A DNA stretch of 21,114 nucleotides from Promethearchaeia archaeon (GTDB lineage Archaea; Asgardarchaeota; Lokiarchaeia; Sigyniarchaeales; SOKP01), in the NCBI GenBank assembly GCA_029856445.1, contig JAHQWY010000023.1, positions 1-21,114 of the forward strand, in the 5' to 3' direction. How positions within the stretch are numbered: position 1 is the stretch's first letter; the number at the start of each line of letters is the position of its first letter. A program made the translations under genes and the position numbers. Shown piece after piece: positions 1-7,702 of this stretch. The notes beneath the pieces are model-generated. The model saw only the letters and a program-made list of their open reading frames with translations, did no database searches and had not been told where the DNA came from.

Positions 1-1050
1 GTGATTATTACAGATGATGATAACGATCGAGATCAAGATCAGGCGACTTCTCTATTTATTAAATCATTCGAAGTATTAGATGATGATACTACACCACCTC
101 TATTAAATCTTAACTATGATGGCTTTAATTATCAAATAATTATTCTTGATAATGATGGTATATTTGAAAGTTACGCGACTGGAGAATATTTCTTGTTCAA
201 TGAGGAGGGGATTATATTAGGATCGGGACTTCTACTTCAAGAAAATTTTTGCTATACTGTCATAATCCCATTTAGACCTGGTATTTATAGTTTAGAAATA
301 TATTTAACGAATAATGATAAGGAATGGTTTGGGGATGAGGAATTTAGTAGAGAAATTTTTAATATTAATATTGACATCGAATTCTATTTTCAATATATAG
401 ATAAATTACTTGAAGATTTAATAAACTACGTTGAGAGTTCTGCTTTTATATTAGGCGATAATATAATATTTAAATTGCATTTAGCTCAAGAAAATTTACA
501 GGATGCATATGCATTGGTCTTGGCAGGAGATATTAATTGTGGTCTGTTTAATGAAATTTTTATACAAGCAATAATAGAATTTGTTGAGTTTGAAACAGAA
601 TTCTATAATAAAATTAATTTAATGGCTGAGGATATTAAAAATGTGATTATAGCATCATTACATGAAATAAGAGATTCTATTGTACTATTAATGGGAAAAT
701 CTGTTGACTTTGTTAAAGAAATCAATTATGGGTCCGACATTGCAACCATTGAAGTCGAACTCTTAAATCTTAAAGATACTATTGAAGAACTGGATGAAAG
801 AAGTACAAAACTTTTAGAGAGATTGACAACTTTAGCTGCACTTCAACTCGAGCTTGCTATTATCGAGTTATCTCTTGACGTCACTCCCGATTCAACTTTG
901 ACATTAGCTAGAGATATTATTAATCGTGCTAAGGAAGAAGTAAACAAATTATTGACAAATAGTAAGATTTCAGTAGAGATAGCAGATCTTTTACTAAACA
1001 TGTTTGAATATTGTTATATCAGTATTGAGGAAATTATATTGGAAATTTAA
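1..1050 (+). CDS. C-terminal part of an Asp-rich secreted/surface protein (5' end outside the window)
   Basis: The frame is open from the first base and ends with TAA at 1048-1050. The leading GTG is more likely an internal Val than a start, because no signal peptide follows although the composition looks extracellular. The first ~125 residues have an Asp-rich stretch and a TTPP-containing linker at about residue 30, followed by an Ig-like beta-rich segment ending near SREIFNINI. This linker-plus-Ig style is common in large surface proteins of Asgard archaea (recalled, not searched). Residues ~130-349 are predicted alpha-helical with heptad-like Leu/Ile spacing (for example ELLNLKDTIEELDERSTKLL near residue 260), suggesting a helical bundle or coiled coil. 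No C-terminal membrane anchor is visible. The function is not recognised. The Asp clusters could bind Ca2+, but no canonical EF-hand or RTX repeat is present. Confidence 0.7.
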   Translation: MIITDDDNDRDQDQATSLFIKSFEVLDDDTTPPLLNLNYDGFNYQIIILDNDGIFESYATGEYFLFNEEGIILGSGLLLQENFCYTVIIPFRPGIYSLEIYLTNNDKEWFGDEEFSREIFNINIDIEFYFQYIDKLLEDLINYVESSAFILGDNIIFKLHLAQENLQDAYALVLAGDINCGLFNEIFIQAIIEFVEFETEFYNKINLMAEDIKNVIIASLHEIRDSIVLLMGKSVDFVKEINYGSDIATIEVELLNLKDTIEELDERSTKLLERLTTLAALQLELAIIELSLDVTPDSTLTLARDIINRAKEEVNKLLTNSKISVEIADLLLNMFEYCYISIEEIILEI

Positions 1051-1096
1051 CCAGAAATAAATGATTTTATAAAAATTTGGGGTGTATTAATAAAAA

Positions 1097-1285
1097 ATGG
1101 CAGTGTATCAAAAAAGAGGGGATTTTATAGATTATTGCCATAAAATAAGGAAGCTATGCCAAAATGAATTCAATTCAGGGGTTTTTAGCAGTAAGTTAAT
1201 TAAAATTCTAAGGAATATTAATCAACTTAAAGAAGAGGCTGAATTAAAATTTTCCTTATACATTTTTGAGGAATATGATGACTGA
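1097..1285 (+). CDS. Hypothetical 62-residue protein
   Basis: This is a small ORF from ATG 1097 to TGA 1283-1285, 46 nt downstream of the preceding gene on the same strand. A G-rich stretch (GGGGTG, 1079-1084) lies 12 nt upstream of the ATG, a loose fit to a ribosome binding site. The product is a basic, mostly helical peptide (YCHKIRKLCQNEF, then KLIKILRNINQLKEEAELKF) with two Cys and an acidic end. I do not recognise a family. The helix pattern resembles a small all-alpha partner protein, but the frame could also be fortuitous in this AT-rich DNA. Sensible amino-acid use and position just after a larger gene favour it slightly. Confidence 0.4.
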   Translation: MAVYQKRGDFIDYCHKIRKLCQNEFNSGVFSSKLIKILRNINQLKEEAELKFSLYIFEEYDD

Positions 1286-1613
1286 GAAGTGTAGAAAAAT
1301 TAATAGGAGTTATTAGAGTTTTTTAATGCTAATTTTAAATATTAGGAAAAGTTAAAATTTTTCTTACATGTTCCGCGCTAAATTATTATGAACTTATTTT
1401 ATAACTAATTAATTAAAATTTGTTATTAAAAAAGGAATCTAGTCAATCAATTGACATCAAAGCATTATTACCCCAACTTACAAATCTTATTGAAAATTAA
1501 AAAATTCTGGAAGCTAAACTTGATTCAATAGTAAATTAAATGGTTTAGAATTCCTTCCAAACGAGCGAAAGAAGATTTAATAGAAAAAAAGAAATAAAAT
1601 TTTATAATTTGTT
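1286..1613. other. Gene-poor stretch with a possible decayed coding remnant
   Basis: No intact gene is seen in these 328 nt. On the plus strand, one frame from 1417 to about 1616 reads as hydrophilic helical protein (SIDIKALLPQLTNLIEN, then KILEAKLDSIVN). It is broken by in-frame TAA 1498-1500, TAA 1537-1539 and a TAG soon after. By rough estimate, DNA this AT-rich would carry about twice as many chance stops in 66 codons, so the frame is only weakly better than random. It may be a gene remnant. No tRNA, repeat array or clear hairpin terminator is visible. Confidence 0.3.
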
Positions 1614-3722
1614 CTAAACCCTTCTAGTGTGCCTTGTTTGTTTTTTCATTTTTCTCCGGATATAAATGAGTGATATCATAGAAGATATTATTAGCAATGC
1701 GAAAGGAAAACCAGAAATTTCCTCGGTTGTAACTCCATTTCCTTCAGTAGATACAGTAACAAGCACAGTATCGAATGCTGTTTTAATACTATTTTGGGCC
1801 ATTATTGAATATACATATGATCCAACAGGAAGCCCATCCACACTTATTACTATTGGGGACCCAGATGTCCAGGTATCATTTTCAATAAATGAAATATCGC
1901 GATAAATAGCATATGTAGGATTTAAGACATCTTGAGCAGTTAAATACCATGTAATTGTATTTCCTAAACTTCCCTCAAGATAAGAAACATCAGATGGATG
2001 ATTAATTTGTATTGAATAGTCTGGAATCGTAAGGTTTTCATAATAACAAGGATAGAAATAATTGTAGCCCAGTCCATTGCTTGGATATCCCTTTAATTCA
2101 TAATCAGGACCACTTGTCCAAGCATCGTAATTTTTAGTGACATAAGCAAAAGCCCATGGTCGGAGGTCTTCAACAACAAATCGTTGTAACTCCTCATAGA
2201 TCAATTTTCTTGTATTCTGATTAGTTTCCTCTACTCCTGATAACATTAAAGCTTCCAAATAAGGATCATTGATTTGTGCTAAATTAGCAAATGAGATATT
2301 TGACATTAAATTATTTACATAGTTGCTTGGATCATTAAAATCCGGCATCCATCCTATCCAAAATAAAGATAAATGGTTAAAACCCTCTTGACCATAGAGA
2401 TAATCAAGATATGAGTCCCATTCTAATCCGTTATCATTCACAGTAATACCGATATTATCTAAGTTATATTCTAGCAGAGTATAGAAATCTGTTCTGATCT
2501 GGTTATTTAGGTTATAAGTATAATTAACTGTTAGGAAATTAGCGGCCTGCCACTGTGTATCTGTCCAAATCATACTCCCATAACCCATGTTGACCATGTA
2601 TTCTCTTGCTTTAGTAAGGTTATAAGTTGGAACATCAAACGAATCATTTGCAAACAAAATACCATTAGGAATTGGTGATTTTAATCTCAAAGCCATACCT
2701 TCAAGTAAATTATTGATCAAATAATCATAATCAATCGCATAAGAAATTGCATTTCTCCAATTAACGTTATAAAGTCGATTATTTATCCCAAGACAATGGA
2801 TTATTGTCCCTGGGCCTGCGTTGTAGAGCATGACGTCTGGATTTGCTTCCATAATATCATAATATGATGAGTGGGGTGTATCTATAATGTCTACAATTCC
2901 ATTTAATAGGGCAGTATTTCTGGTGTCTATATCCGTAATAATAGAAAATAACAAAGTTTCAACTGATCCTGGACCTCTCCAGTAAGCATCATTTCTTAAA
3001 AATCCTACTTCTATACCAGGAGAGTGATGGTCAAATATCCATGGACCAGTTCCAGAGATATCTGAGGTTGTAACTCCAGTCATACCATCAGCAATATAAT
3101 CATCAGCAGGAGTTATTTCTGGATCCAAAATCATTGAAGAAGTAAAGGTTAATAATGGTAACCAGACACCATATGGCCTATTCAAAATAAATTTTATGGT
3201 ATATTCATCAACTATTTCTGTTCTATTTAGAACCGGTGTACCATCAGGCCACATATACAATACCTTAATGATTGATTCACCATAAATTGTACCCATAGTC
3301 AGTGCACCTGTAAAGTTTGATAAGTATAACAGTCTATCAAAAGTGAATTTTACCGCTGTAGCATTAAAGTAAGTCCCAGAATGGAAATAGATACCTTGTC
3401 GTAGTGTTACTGTGTAGTTATTACCAGACCAAGTACCAAAATCGGTCGCAAGCCTAGGAATAAGAGAAAATTCTGGATCACTTAAGTTGTATGCATATAA
3501 ACCTTCCCAAATTTGATAAGCAAAATCATATGAACCACTATCCCACATATATTGAGTATCAGCATCTATAGGACCATTTATTGTTCCAAAAATTATTTCA
3601 TTAGTTGAAGATGGCTTGATAAGAATTTGTTGTAGGTTATTTGGAATTAATATCTTATCAGTCATAGGAATTGAGATAATCCCAATAAAAACTAAAATTA
3701 GCAAAGATTTGTATTTGTTCAC
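1614..3722 (-). CDS. ABC transporter substrate-binding protein, family 5 (peptide/nickel type), with Ig-like domain and C-terminal anchor
   Basis: This 702-residue extracytoplasmic solute-binding protein (SBP_bac_5/OppA-NikA-DppA class) captures a ligand, usually an oligopeptide or a metal chelate, for an ABC importer. The start is GTG (3720-3722), with GTGAT (3728-3732 complement) five bases upstream, matching the archaeal anti-SD. Residues 1-~22 form a signal peptide. Residues ~40-565 show the family pattern, with an early QIWEGLYAYN segment and the LRQGIYFHSGTYFNATAVKFTFDR-type block (~105-130). Residues ~567-670 form an Ig-like module containing HPSDVSYLEG and WTSGSPIVISVDGLPVGSY. A membrane helix (672-688) and a Lys/Arg-rich tail follow, so the protein is anchored at its C terminus. 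No permease or ATPase gene is adjacent. It is divergent from larB, so a nickel-chelate ligand is conceivable but unproven; peptide binding is the default. Confidence 0.9.
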   Translation of the reverse strand: MNKYKSLLILVFIGIISIPMTDKILIPNNLQQILIKPSSTNEIIFGTINGPIDADTQYMWDSGSYDFAYQIWEGLYAYNLSDPEFSLIPRLATDFGTWSGNNYTVTLRQGIYFHSGTYFNATAVKFTFDRLLYLSNFTGALTMGTIYGESIIKVLYMWPDGTPVLNRTEIVDEYTIKFILNRPYGVWLPLLTFTSSMILDPEITPADDYIADGMTGVTTSDISGTGPWIFDHHSPGIEVGFLRNDAYWRGPGSVETLLFSIITDIDTRNTALLNGIVDIIDTPHSSYYDIMEANPDVMLYNAGPGTIIHCLGINNRLYNVNWRNAISYAIDYDYLINNLLEGMALRLKSPIPNGILFANDSFDVPTYNLTKAREYMVNMGYGSMIWTDTQWQAANFLTVNYTYNLNNQIRTDFYTLLEYNLDNIGITVNDNGLEWDSYLDYLYGQEGFNHLSLFWIGWMPDFNDPSNYVNNLMSNISFANLAQINDPYLEALMLSGVEETNQNTRKLIYEELQRFVVEDLRPWAFAYVTKNYDAWTSGPDYELKGYPSNGLGYNYFYPCYYENLTIPDYSIQINHPSDVSYLEGSLGNTITWYLTAQDVLNPTYAIYRDISFIENDTWTSGSPIVISVDGLPVGSYVYSIMAQNSIKTAFDTVLVTVSTEGNGVTTEEISGFPFALLIISSMISLIYIRRKMKKQTRHTRRV

Positions 3723-3876
3723 AAAATATCACTTTATTTTAAGATTTCAGTTAATCTATAATTTAGGATACCATGATATTTAAAAGTTAATTTTTTGCGA
3801 TTAAATTAGAAAAATACAAAATAAAAGAACCCTTATTAGTACCAATAATGTAAATTTTCTTAACATATTGTATTGT

Positions 3877-3881
3877 AGGAG
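3877..3881 (+). promoter_or_regulatory. Shine-Dalgarno sequence of larB
   Basis: AGGAG lies six bases before the ATG at 3888 and fixes that start. Confidence 0.7.
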
Positions 3882-3887
3882 TATAAT

Positions 3888-4673
3888 ATGAGCGATATTA
3901 AAGAGATTCTCACTAAATTACTTAAGGAAGAGATGTCTATAGAGGAAGCTGAAAGATTACTAAGAGCCAATCATGTTGAAGAAGTAGGAGATTTAGCTAA
4001 GTTAGACATTTTTCGTAAAACAAGGACTGGTACTCCAGAAGTAATTTTTGCTCAGAATAAAGAACCTCAAATAGTTATTGAAATCTCAAAAAAGTTTCTA
4101 CAAAGTAAACAATTTGCAATAATATCTCGATATAATGAAGATCAAAAGATTTTAATAGAAAATATCTTTGGAGGAGATGAAAACTATGATATCAATATAA
4201 ATGAACTTGGAAAAATAGTAGTGATTAAAGAAAAATCATATAAGTTTCCTAAAAAAGGCGGAATTGTCGGAATTATTACCGCAGGAAGTTCAGACATACC
4301 AGTGGCGGTTGAAGCGGAAGTTATTGCCGAAGCTATGGGTTGTAAAGTTATTAAAACTTATGACGTAGGTATTGCTGGTATTCATCGTATTTTCACTCCT
4401 TTAAGTGATATGATAAAAAAGGGAGTTCATATAATAATTGTTTGTGCGGGAATGGAAGGAACTCTACCTGGGTTAGTAGCAGCTCTTGTCGAGGTTCCTG
4501 TTATAGGAGTTCCTATTTCAAGTGGATATGGTATGGGTGAAAAGGGAAAGGGAGCACTAGTTACCATGCTGCAATCCTGTTCTCCAGGATTATTGGTCGT
4601 TAATATTGATAATGGTTTTGGTGCTGGGGCTTCTGCGGCGATAATTGCTAATAAGATTACAGAAAAACCTTAA
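3888..4673 (+). CDS. larB: LarB: pyridinium-3,5-biscarboxylic acid mononucleotide synthase
   Basis: LarB carboxylates nicotinic acid adenine dinucleotide at C5 and cleaves off AMP. This is the first step to the nickel-pincer nucleotide cofactor of lactate racemase and related LarA enzymes. The 261 residues match the family end to end and share the PurE-like (NCAIR mutase) fold. Visible blocks are a helical N terminus with MSIEEAERLLR (16-26), RTGTPEVIFA (46-55), TAGSSDIPVAVEA (131-143), DVGIAGIHR (159-167), CAGMEGTLPGLVAAL (186-200), PVIGVPISSGYG (204-215) and NIDNGFGAGASAA (239-251). The start is supported by AGGAG six bases upstream. It is divergent from the solute-binding protein, and larC lies about 2.9 kb downstream on the other strand, so the two lar genes are not one operon. 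Confidence 0.95.
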   Translation: MSDIKEILTKLLKEEMSIEEAERLLRANHVEEVGDLAKLDIFRKTRTGTPEVIFAQNKEPQIVIEISKKFLQSKQFAIISRYNEDQKILIENIFGGDENYDININELGKIVVIKEKSYKFPKKGGIVGIITAGSSDIPVAVEAEVIAEAMGCKVIKTYDVGIAGIHRIFTPLSDMIKKGVHIIIVCAGMEGTLPGLVAALVEVPVIGVPISSGYGMGEKGKGALVTMLQSCSPGLLVVNIDNGFGAGASAAIIANKITEKP

Positions 4674-4675
4674 TT

Positions 4676-4700
4676 ATAATTTTAGATAAAATAAAATTAT
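4676..4700 (+). terminator. Hairpin just after larB
   Basis: A perfect 9-bp inverted repeat (ATAATTTTA / TAAAATTAT, 7-nt loop) starts three bases after the larB stop. It is entirely A/T, so the stem is weak. It may end larB transcription or be an AT-rich coincidence. Confidence 0.4.
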
Positions 4701-4808
4701 GAACCGCTTAGACCCTAACATTATCATTTTAGTCTAAACTCTATAAGAAAAGTTATTTAAATGTTTAAGTCTAAATTTATTCTAATAATTACAAAAAATT
4801 CTAAATAT

Positions 4809-4814
4809 AGGTGA
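4809..4814 (+). promoter_or_regulatory. Shine-Dalgarno sequence that places the membrane-protein start at TTG 4820
   Basis: AGGTGA is complementary to the archaeal 16S 3' end and lies five bases before TTG 4820. The in-frame GTG at 4811 lies inside this motif, so it cannot also be the start served by it. Confidence 0.65.
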
Positions 4815-4819
4815 AATAT

Positions 4820-5482
4820 TTGGCAACAGACGCTTCACTTGAAGCTTTAGACAAACTTCGTGAATTGAACCAAGAGCATGGTTGGTACATTATCCCGCTA
4901 CTTGTAATAGTATTATATATTTACGGAGTGGAAATTAAAAATGCAAGAGAGACAGGAAATTGGAGTACTGTATTTGCAGGATTGACTCTATTAGGTTTAG
5001 ATTTAATAAATGAAATATGGAATGGGTTGATTTTTGCTTTTTCAGATTACTCAGCTTTTTGGACAACACCAGGGGCAAGTGCTTATATCATTCTAATTGG
5101 TTGGAATATTGAGATTGCCTTTATGTTTTCTATAGCAGGGATAGTATTTACTAAATTCTTACCAGATGATAAAAACAAGAAAATATTTGGACTGCCTAAT
5201 CGATGGGCTATGGCAATTGGCTTTACAATCTTTTCTGTTTTTGTGGAAATTTTGTTAAACATCGGTGATTATTTAATATGGGAATACCCATGGTGGCACT
5301 GGTATAATCCAATTTTAATCTTTTTAATAGGGTATTTTCACTTCTTTATAGGGGCTTTTTATGTATATGATTTACCAGACAGAAAATCCAAAGTAAAAGT
5401 TGTTGGGATAATCTATGGGATAGGTGTTGGCTTGTTATGCATCTTTCTTCCCTTGGGTATCGCAGGAATAATTAATTTTTAA
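4820..5482 (+). CDS. Trp-rich multi-pass membrane protein, unknown function
   Basis: This integral membrane protein has about 220 residues and six probable membrane helices. They follow the HGWYIIPLLVIVLYIYGVEI segment near the N terminus, with others around GLTLLGLDLINEIWNGLIFAF, AYIILIGWNIEIAFMFSIAGIVF, WAMAIGFTIFSVFVEILLNI, PILIFLIGYFHFFIGAFYVY and VVGIIYGIGVGLLCIFLPLGI. I chose TTG 4820 over the in-frame GTG at 4811 because AGGTGA (4809-4814) sits five bases before the TTG and overlaps the GTG. Trp and acidic residues cluster at helix ends (DLINEIWN, GWNIEIAF, IWEYPWWHWYNP), an unusual pattern that could form a polar site in the membrane. I do not recognise the family. It lacks the HX4DH signature of NiCoT nickel/cobalt permeases, so the larB neighbour does not by itself make it a nickel transporter. 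Three copies of GTCTAA lie in its upstream region. Confidence 0.85.
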   Translation: MATDASLEALDKLRELNQEHGWYIIPLLVIVLYIYGVEIKNARETGNWSTVFAGLTLLGLDLINEIWNGLIFAFSDYSAFWTTPGASAYIILIGWNIEIAFMFSIAGIVFTKFLPDDKNKKIFGLPNRWAMAIGFTIFSVFVEILLNIGDYLIWEYPWWHWYNPILIFLIGYFHFFIGAFYVYDLPDRKSKVKVVGIIYGIGVGLLCIFLPLGIAGIINF

Positions 5483-5501
5483 TTTTAATTCTTTTTTTTA
5501 A

Positions 5502-5516
5502 AAAAATTCCTATTCT
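5502..5516 (+). terminator. T-run terminator after the membrane protein
   Basis: Eight T followed by seven A begin about 20 bases after the stop at 5480-5482. Archaeal RNA polymerase terminates at T tracts, and the adjacent A tract could also pair with it. Confidence 0.5.
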
Positions 5517-5680
5517 TTAAGTGAATTAAATTCAATATTATCGCCCCTTTTCAATATTTCTAGTCATATAATTTAACCTAGATAAGTATTTATATTAAAA
5601 TTAATATAATAAATATTGAACTTATTTTAATTTAAATAAAACTATTAAAAAAATTCTAAAGAATTGTAGTTGAGACCGCC

Positions 5681-6223
5681 ATGGTCGCATCTATTGAACA
5701 TCAAGAACTTTTTGAGAGATCAAAAAAATTTTTTGAAGAAAAAGATATCGATAATACTTTAGATCATTATGAAAAGGCACTCGAACGCTTAGATCGGACA
5801 AAATTAAAGAATAAAACGGAATATATTCAATTTTTAGAATCCATCTTAACTTTCTGTAGAGAAAATCATTTACCTGAGCAAGAAGCTATAGTTTTAAGGG
5901 CATTAGGAAGAACATATTCAGTATTTAAGCAACATGCTGAAAGTATGAAATGCCATTATCAATCCTTAAAGATTCAAAAAAAATTAGGTAAAAAAGTAGA
6001 GACAGCGGAAGGTTTAGTGTTTCTCGCAGAAGATTTGGAAGTTTCTGGCGACTATGACAAAAGCATACAAACTTTTCAGGAAGCATCAGACATATTCAAA
6101 GATTTAGGTAAATTAAGAAAGGTTAAAGAAATTACAAAAGAAATAAATCGATTAAAAGAATTTTCCAAAGAAATGTTTGAAGATGAGTACTACTTAAATA
6201 AATTTCATGTAGATAATTATTAA
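5681..6223 (+). CDS. Tetratricopeptide-repeat protein
   Basis: This soluble, helical protein of 180 residues has at least three TPR-like helix pairs. They are at about residues 7-40 (FERSKKFFEEKDIDNTLDHY...ALERLD), 73-107 (ALGRTYSVFKQHAESMKCHY) and 112-146 (FLAEDLEVSGDYDKSIQTFQ). It ends in a basic/acidic helix and has no signal peptide or membrane segment. TPR units are protein-binding scaffolds, so the partner cannot be deduced. The ATG at 5681 has no good Shine-Dalgarno, only GAGACCGCC just upstream, and the 5' region is almost pure A/T with several TATA-like stretches. It converges with larC and is separated from it by a shared T-rich terminator region. Asgard genomes carry many stand-alone TPR proteins, so the lar neighbours may be incidental. 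Confidence 0.85.
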   Translation: MVASIEHQELFERSKKFFEEKDIDNTLDHYEKALERLDRTKLKNKTEYIQFLESILTFCRENHLPEQEAIVLRALGRTYSVFKQHAESMKCHYQSLKIQKKLGKKVETAEGLVFLAEDLEVSGDYDKSIQTFQEASDIFKDLGKLRKVKEITKEINRLKEFSKEMFEDEYYLNKFHVDNY

Positions 6224-6235
6224 AGCAGACGAATG

Positions 6236-6286
6236 CTGAAATTTATTTAAAAACCATTTTTTTTTAAATTTTATTAAAATTTTCAG
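6236..6286. terminator. Shared terminator between convergent TPR gene and larC
   Basis: CTGAAATTTATTTAA (6236-6250) and TTATTAAAATTTTCAG (6271-6286) form an imperfect inverted repeat around a T9 run (6257-6265). Both converging genes end nearby, which fits a two-way terminator. Confidence 0.5.
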
Positions 6287-6300
6287 TTTTTATTTTGCTA

Positions 6301-7581
6301 CTACTTGTAAAAGAGTTGTTTTATCTTAGCTTGTATAATGAATTGAATTTCTCTTACTGAAATACCAGTATCTTTACTGATTTTTCTAAGATCTTCGTAT
6401 TCTGGTTTAACATTTACGATTTTTTTACTGTTTTCTAATTCAATATAAGAAACTTTAAAGTGTACATGATAATCATTATTGTTTATTTCAATAGTTCGTA
6501 TTTCTATTATTCTATCAACACATAGACGATCTAATATGCTATATCTTACACCTAAAGTCCCTAATTCATGAATCATTTTTTCCATTAATTCAAATGTATA
6601 TTTTGGATAACAAACTACTTTTATTATATGGCTAGGTCGATTTTTTTTAGTTAAGCTTGGAATTATCTGAATATCTAAAACTTTTTCGCTCTTAAATTCA
6701 TTAACAAAGTTCCCTAAAATCTCTCCGGAGACATCATCAACATCAGTTTCTAAAATCGCCACTTTTTCAACATATTTATGCAGTGGATGTGTAGATTCAA
6801 AAGTATCAAGATTAGCATATTCACCCGAAAATAACCGTAAAATATTCTGAAAATCTTTAAATTCTTTTTTACCTGTACTATAAATTGATTTTTTAATAAT
6901 CATCTCAGGTGGATACTCCAAAAATTTAGGATTTAAACCTGTCAACAAGGCAATCCCTGTAGGAGTTACCAATTCAGATTCTATAGGGCCTCCATAAGTT
7001 ATTAAATTTGACTTTTCTAAAATCTTTAAGGTAGCTGGTGCTGGAATTGTTAACCAACCATGGGTTGTATTAATCTCACCACCTCCTAAGGGTATTTTAC
7101 TACAATAAATTTGAAAATCTTTATCAAAACTATTCATGTCATCTAACGCCATAGTAACCCCTATAATATCTATTAATGTATCAACGGAGCTTAGTTCATG
7201 GAGATGGACTTTATTAGCTAATTCACCATGCACCTCTGCTTCTGCATGAATTAAAGAATTTAAAACTTGGTTAGCATAATTTTTAGCCGAATCAGAAAAG
7301 GGATTTTCATTTAAAAACTTATTTAGAGAATTTTGGAGTGTTTTTGCTGATCTATGGGCCTTATTCTCTTTAATCTCAATTTTCAATTGGTTTAGTTGAA
7401 TACCCGATCTAGATATTTTCTTTAAATCTATCATTAAGTGAGAAACGTCGGACAAATAATCCTTTAATTTTATTAAATATTCCAAAATATTTTTTGGTTC
7501 AGGAACAAAACCTAACAAAGCTGCTAACAGCATATCTCCAGAGATTCCAGAGTTCTTCAAATCAATATATAATATTCTCAT
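6301..7581 (-). CDS. larC: LarC: nickel-insertion enzyme of nickel-pincer-nucleotide cofactor synthesis
   Basis: LarC is the CTP-dependent cyclometallase that inserts Ni into pyridinium-3,5-bisthiocarboxylic acid mononucleotide, the last cofactor step. The single 426-residue frame covers both halves, unlike the Lactobacillus gene where larC1/larC2 are joined by a programmed frameshift. Visible blocks are SGISGDM (11-17), HLHELSSVDTLIDIIG (126-141), PLGGGEI (164-170) with HGWLTIPAPATLKIL after it, TPTG (206-209), ETDVDDVSGE (278-287), KKNRP (312-316), GTLGVRY (341-347) and VKPEYEDLRKI (391-401). The start is ATG (7579-7581), with no Shine-Dalgarno before it, so the message may be leaderless. 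A short A/T dyad (7580-7599) overlaps the start. It lies on the strand opposite larB. LarE, the sulfur donor between LarB and LarC, is absent from the window. Confidence 0.95.
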   Translation of the reverse strand: MRILYIDLKNSGISGDMLLAALLGFVPEPKNILEYLIKLKDYLSDVSHLMIDLKKISRSGIQLNQLKIEIKENKAHRSAKTLQNSLNKFLNENPFSDSAKNYANQVLNSLIHAEAEVHGELANKVHLHELSSVDTLIDIIGVTMALDDMNSFDKDFQIYCSKIPLGGGEINTTHGWLTIPAPATLKILEKSNLITYGGPIESELVTPTGIALLTGLNPKFLEYPPEMIIKKSIYSTGKKEFKDFQNILRLFSGEYANLDTFESTHPLHKYVEKVAILETDVDDVSGEILGNFVNEFKSEKVLDIQIIPSLTKKNRPSHIIKVVCYPKYTFELMEKMIHELGTLGVRYSILDRLCVDRIIEIRTIEINNNDYHVHFKVSYIELENSKKIVNVKPEYEDLRKISKDTGISVREIQFIIQAKIKQLFYK

Positions 7582-7702
7582 TTTATAATTCTATAAAATT
7601 GGTATAAAACTCAATAATTAAAGTGATAACAATTTTATAATTATATTATCTTTTTAATAATATTAAGAATTATTATTTATAAATCAAATTTAGGGCACAG
7701 CT

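Noticed and set aside
1666..1905. 79-codon plus-strand frame antisense to the solute-binding protein
   Set aside because: It lies wholly inside a confidently identified minus-strand gene and has no family resemblance or ribosome site.
3723..3887. NikR operator in the larB/solute-binding-protein divergent region
   Set aside because: No GTATGA-N16-TCATAC match. An imperfect dyad (around 3841-3872) needs two gaps to align, so I do not call it.
4820..5482. Membrane protein as a NiCoT nickel/cobalt permease
   Set aside because: The HX4DH motif in the second helix that defines NiCoT is absent; six helices alone are not evidence.
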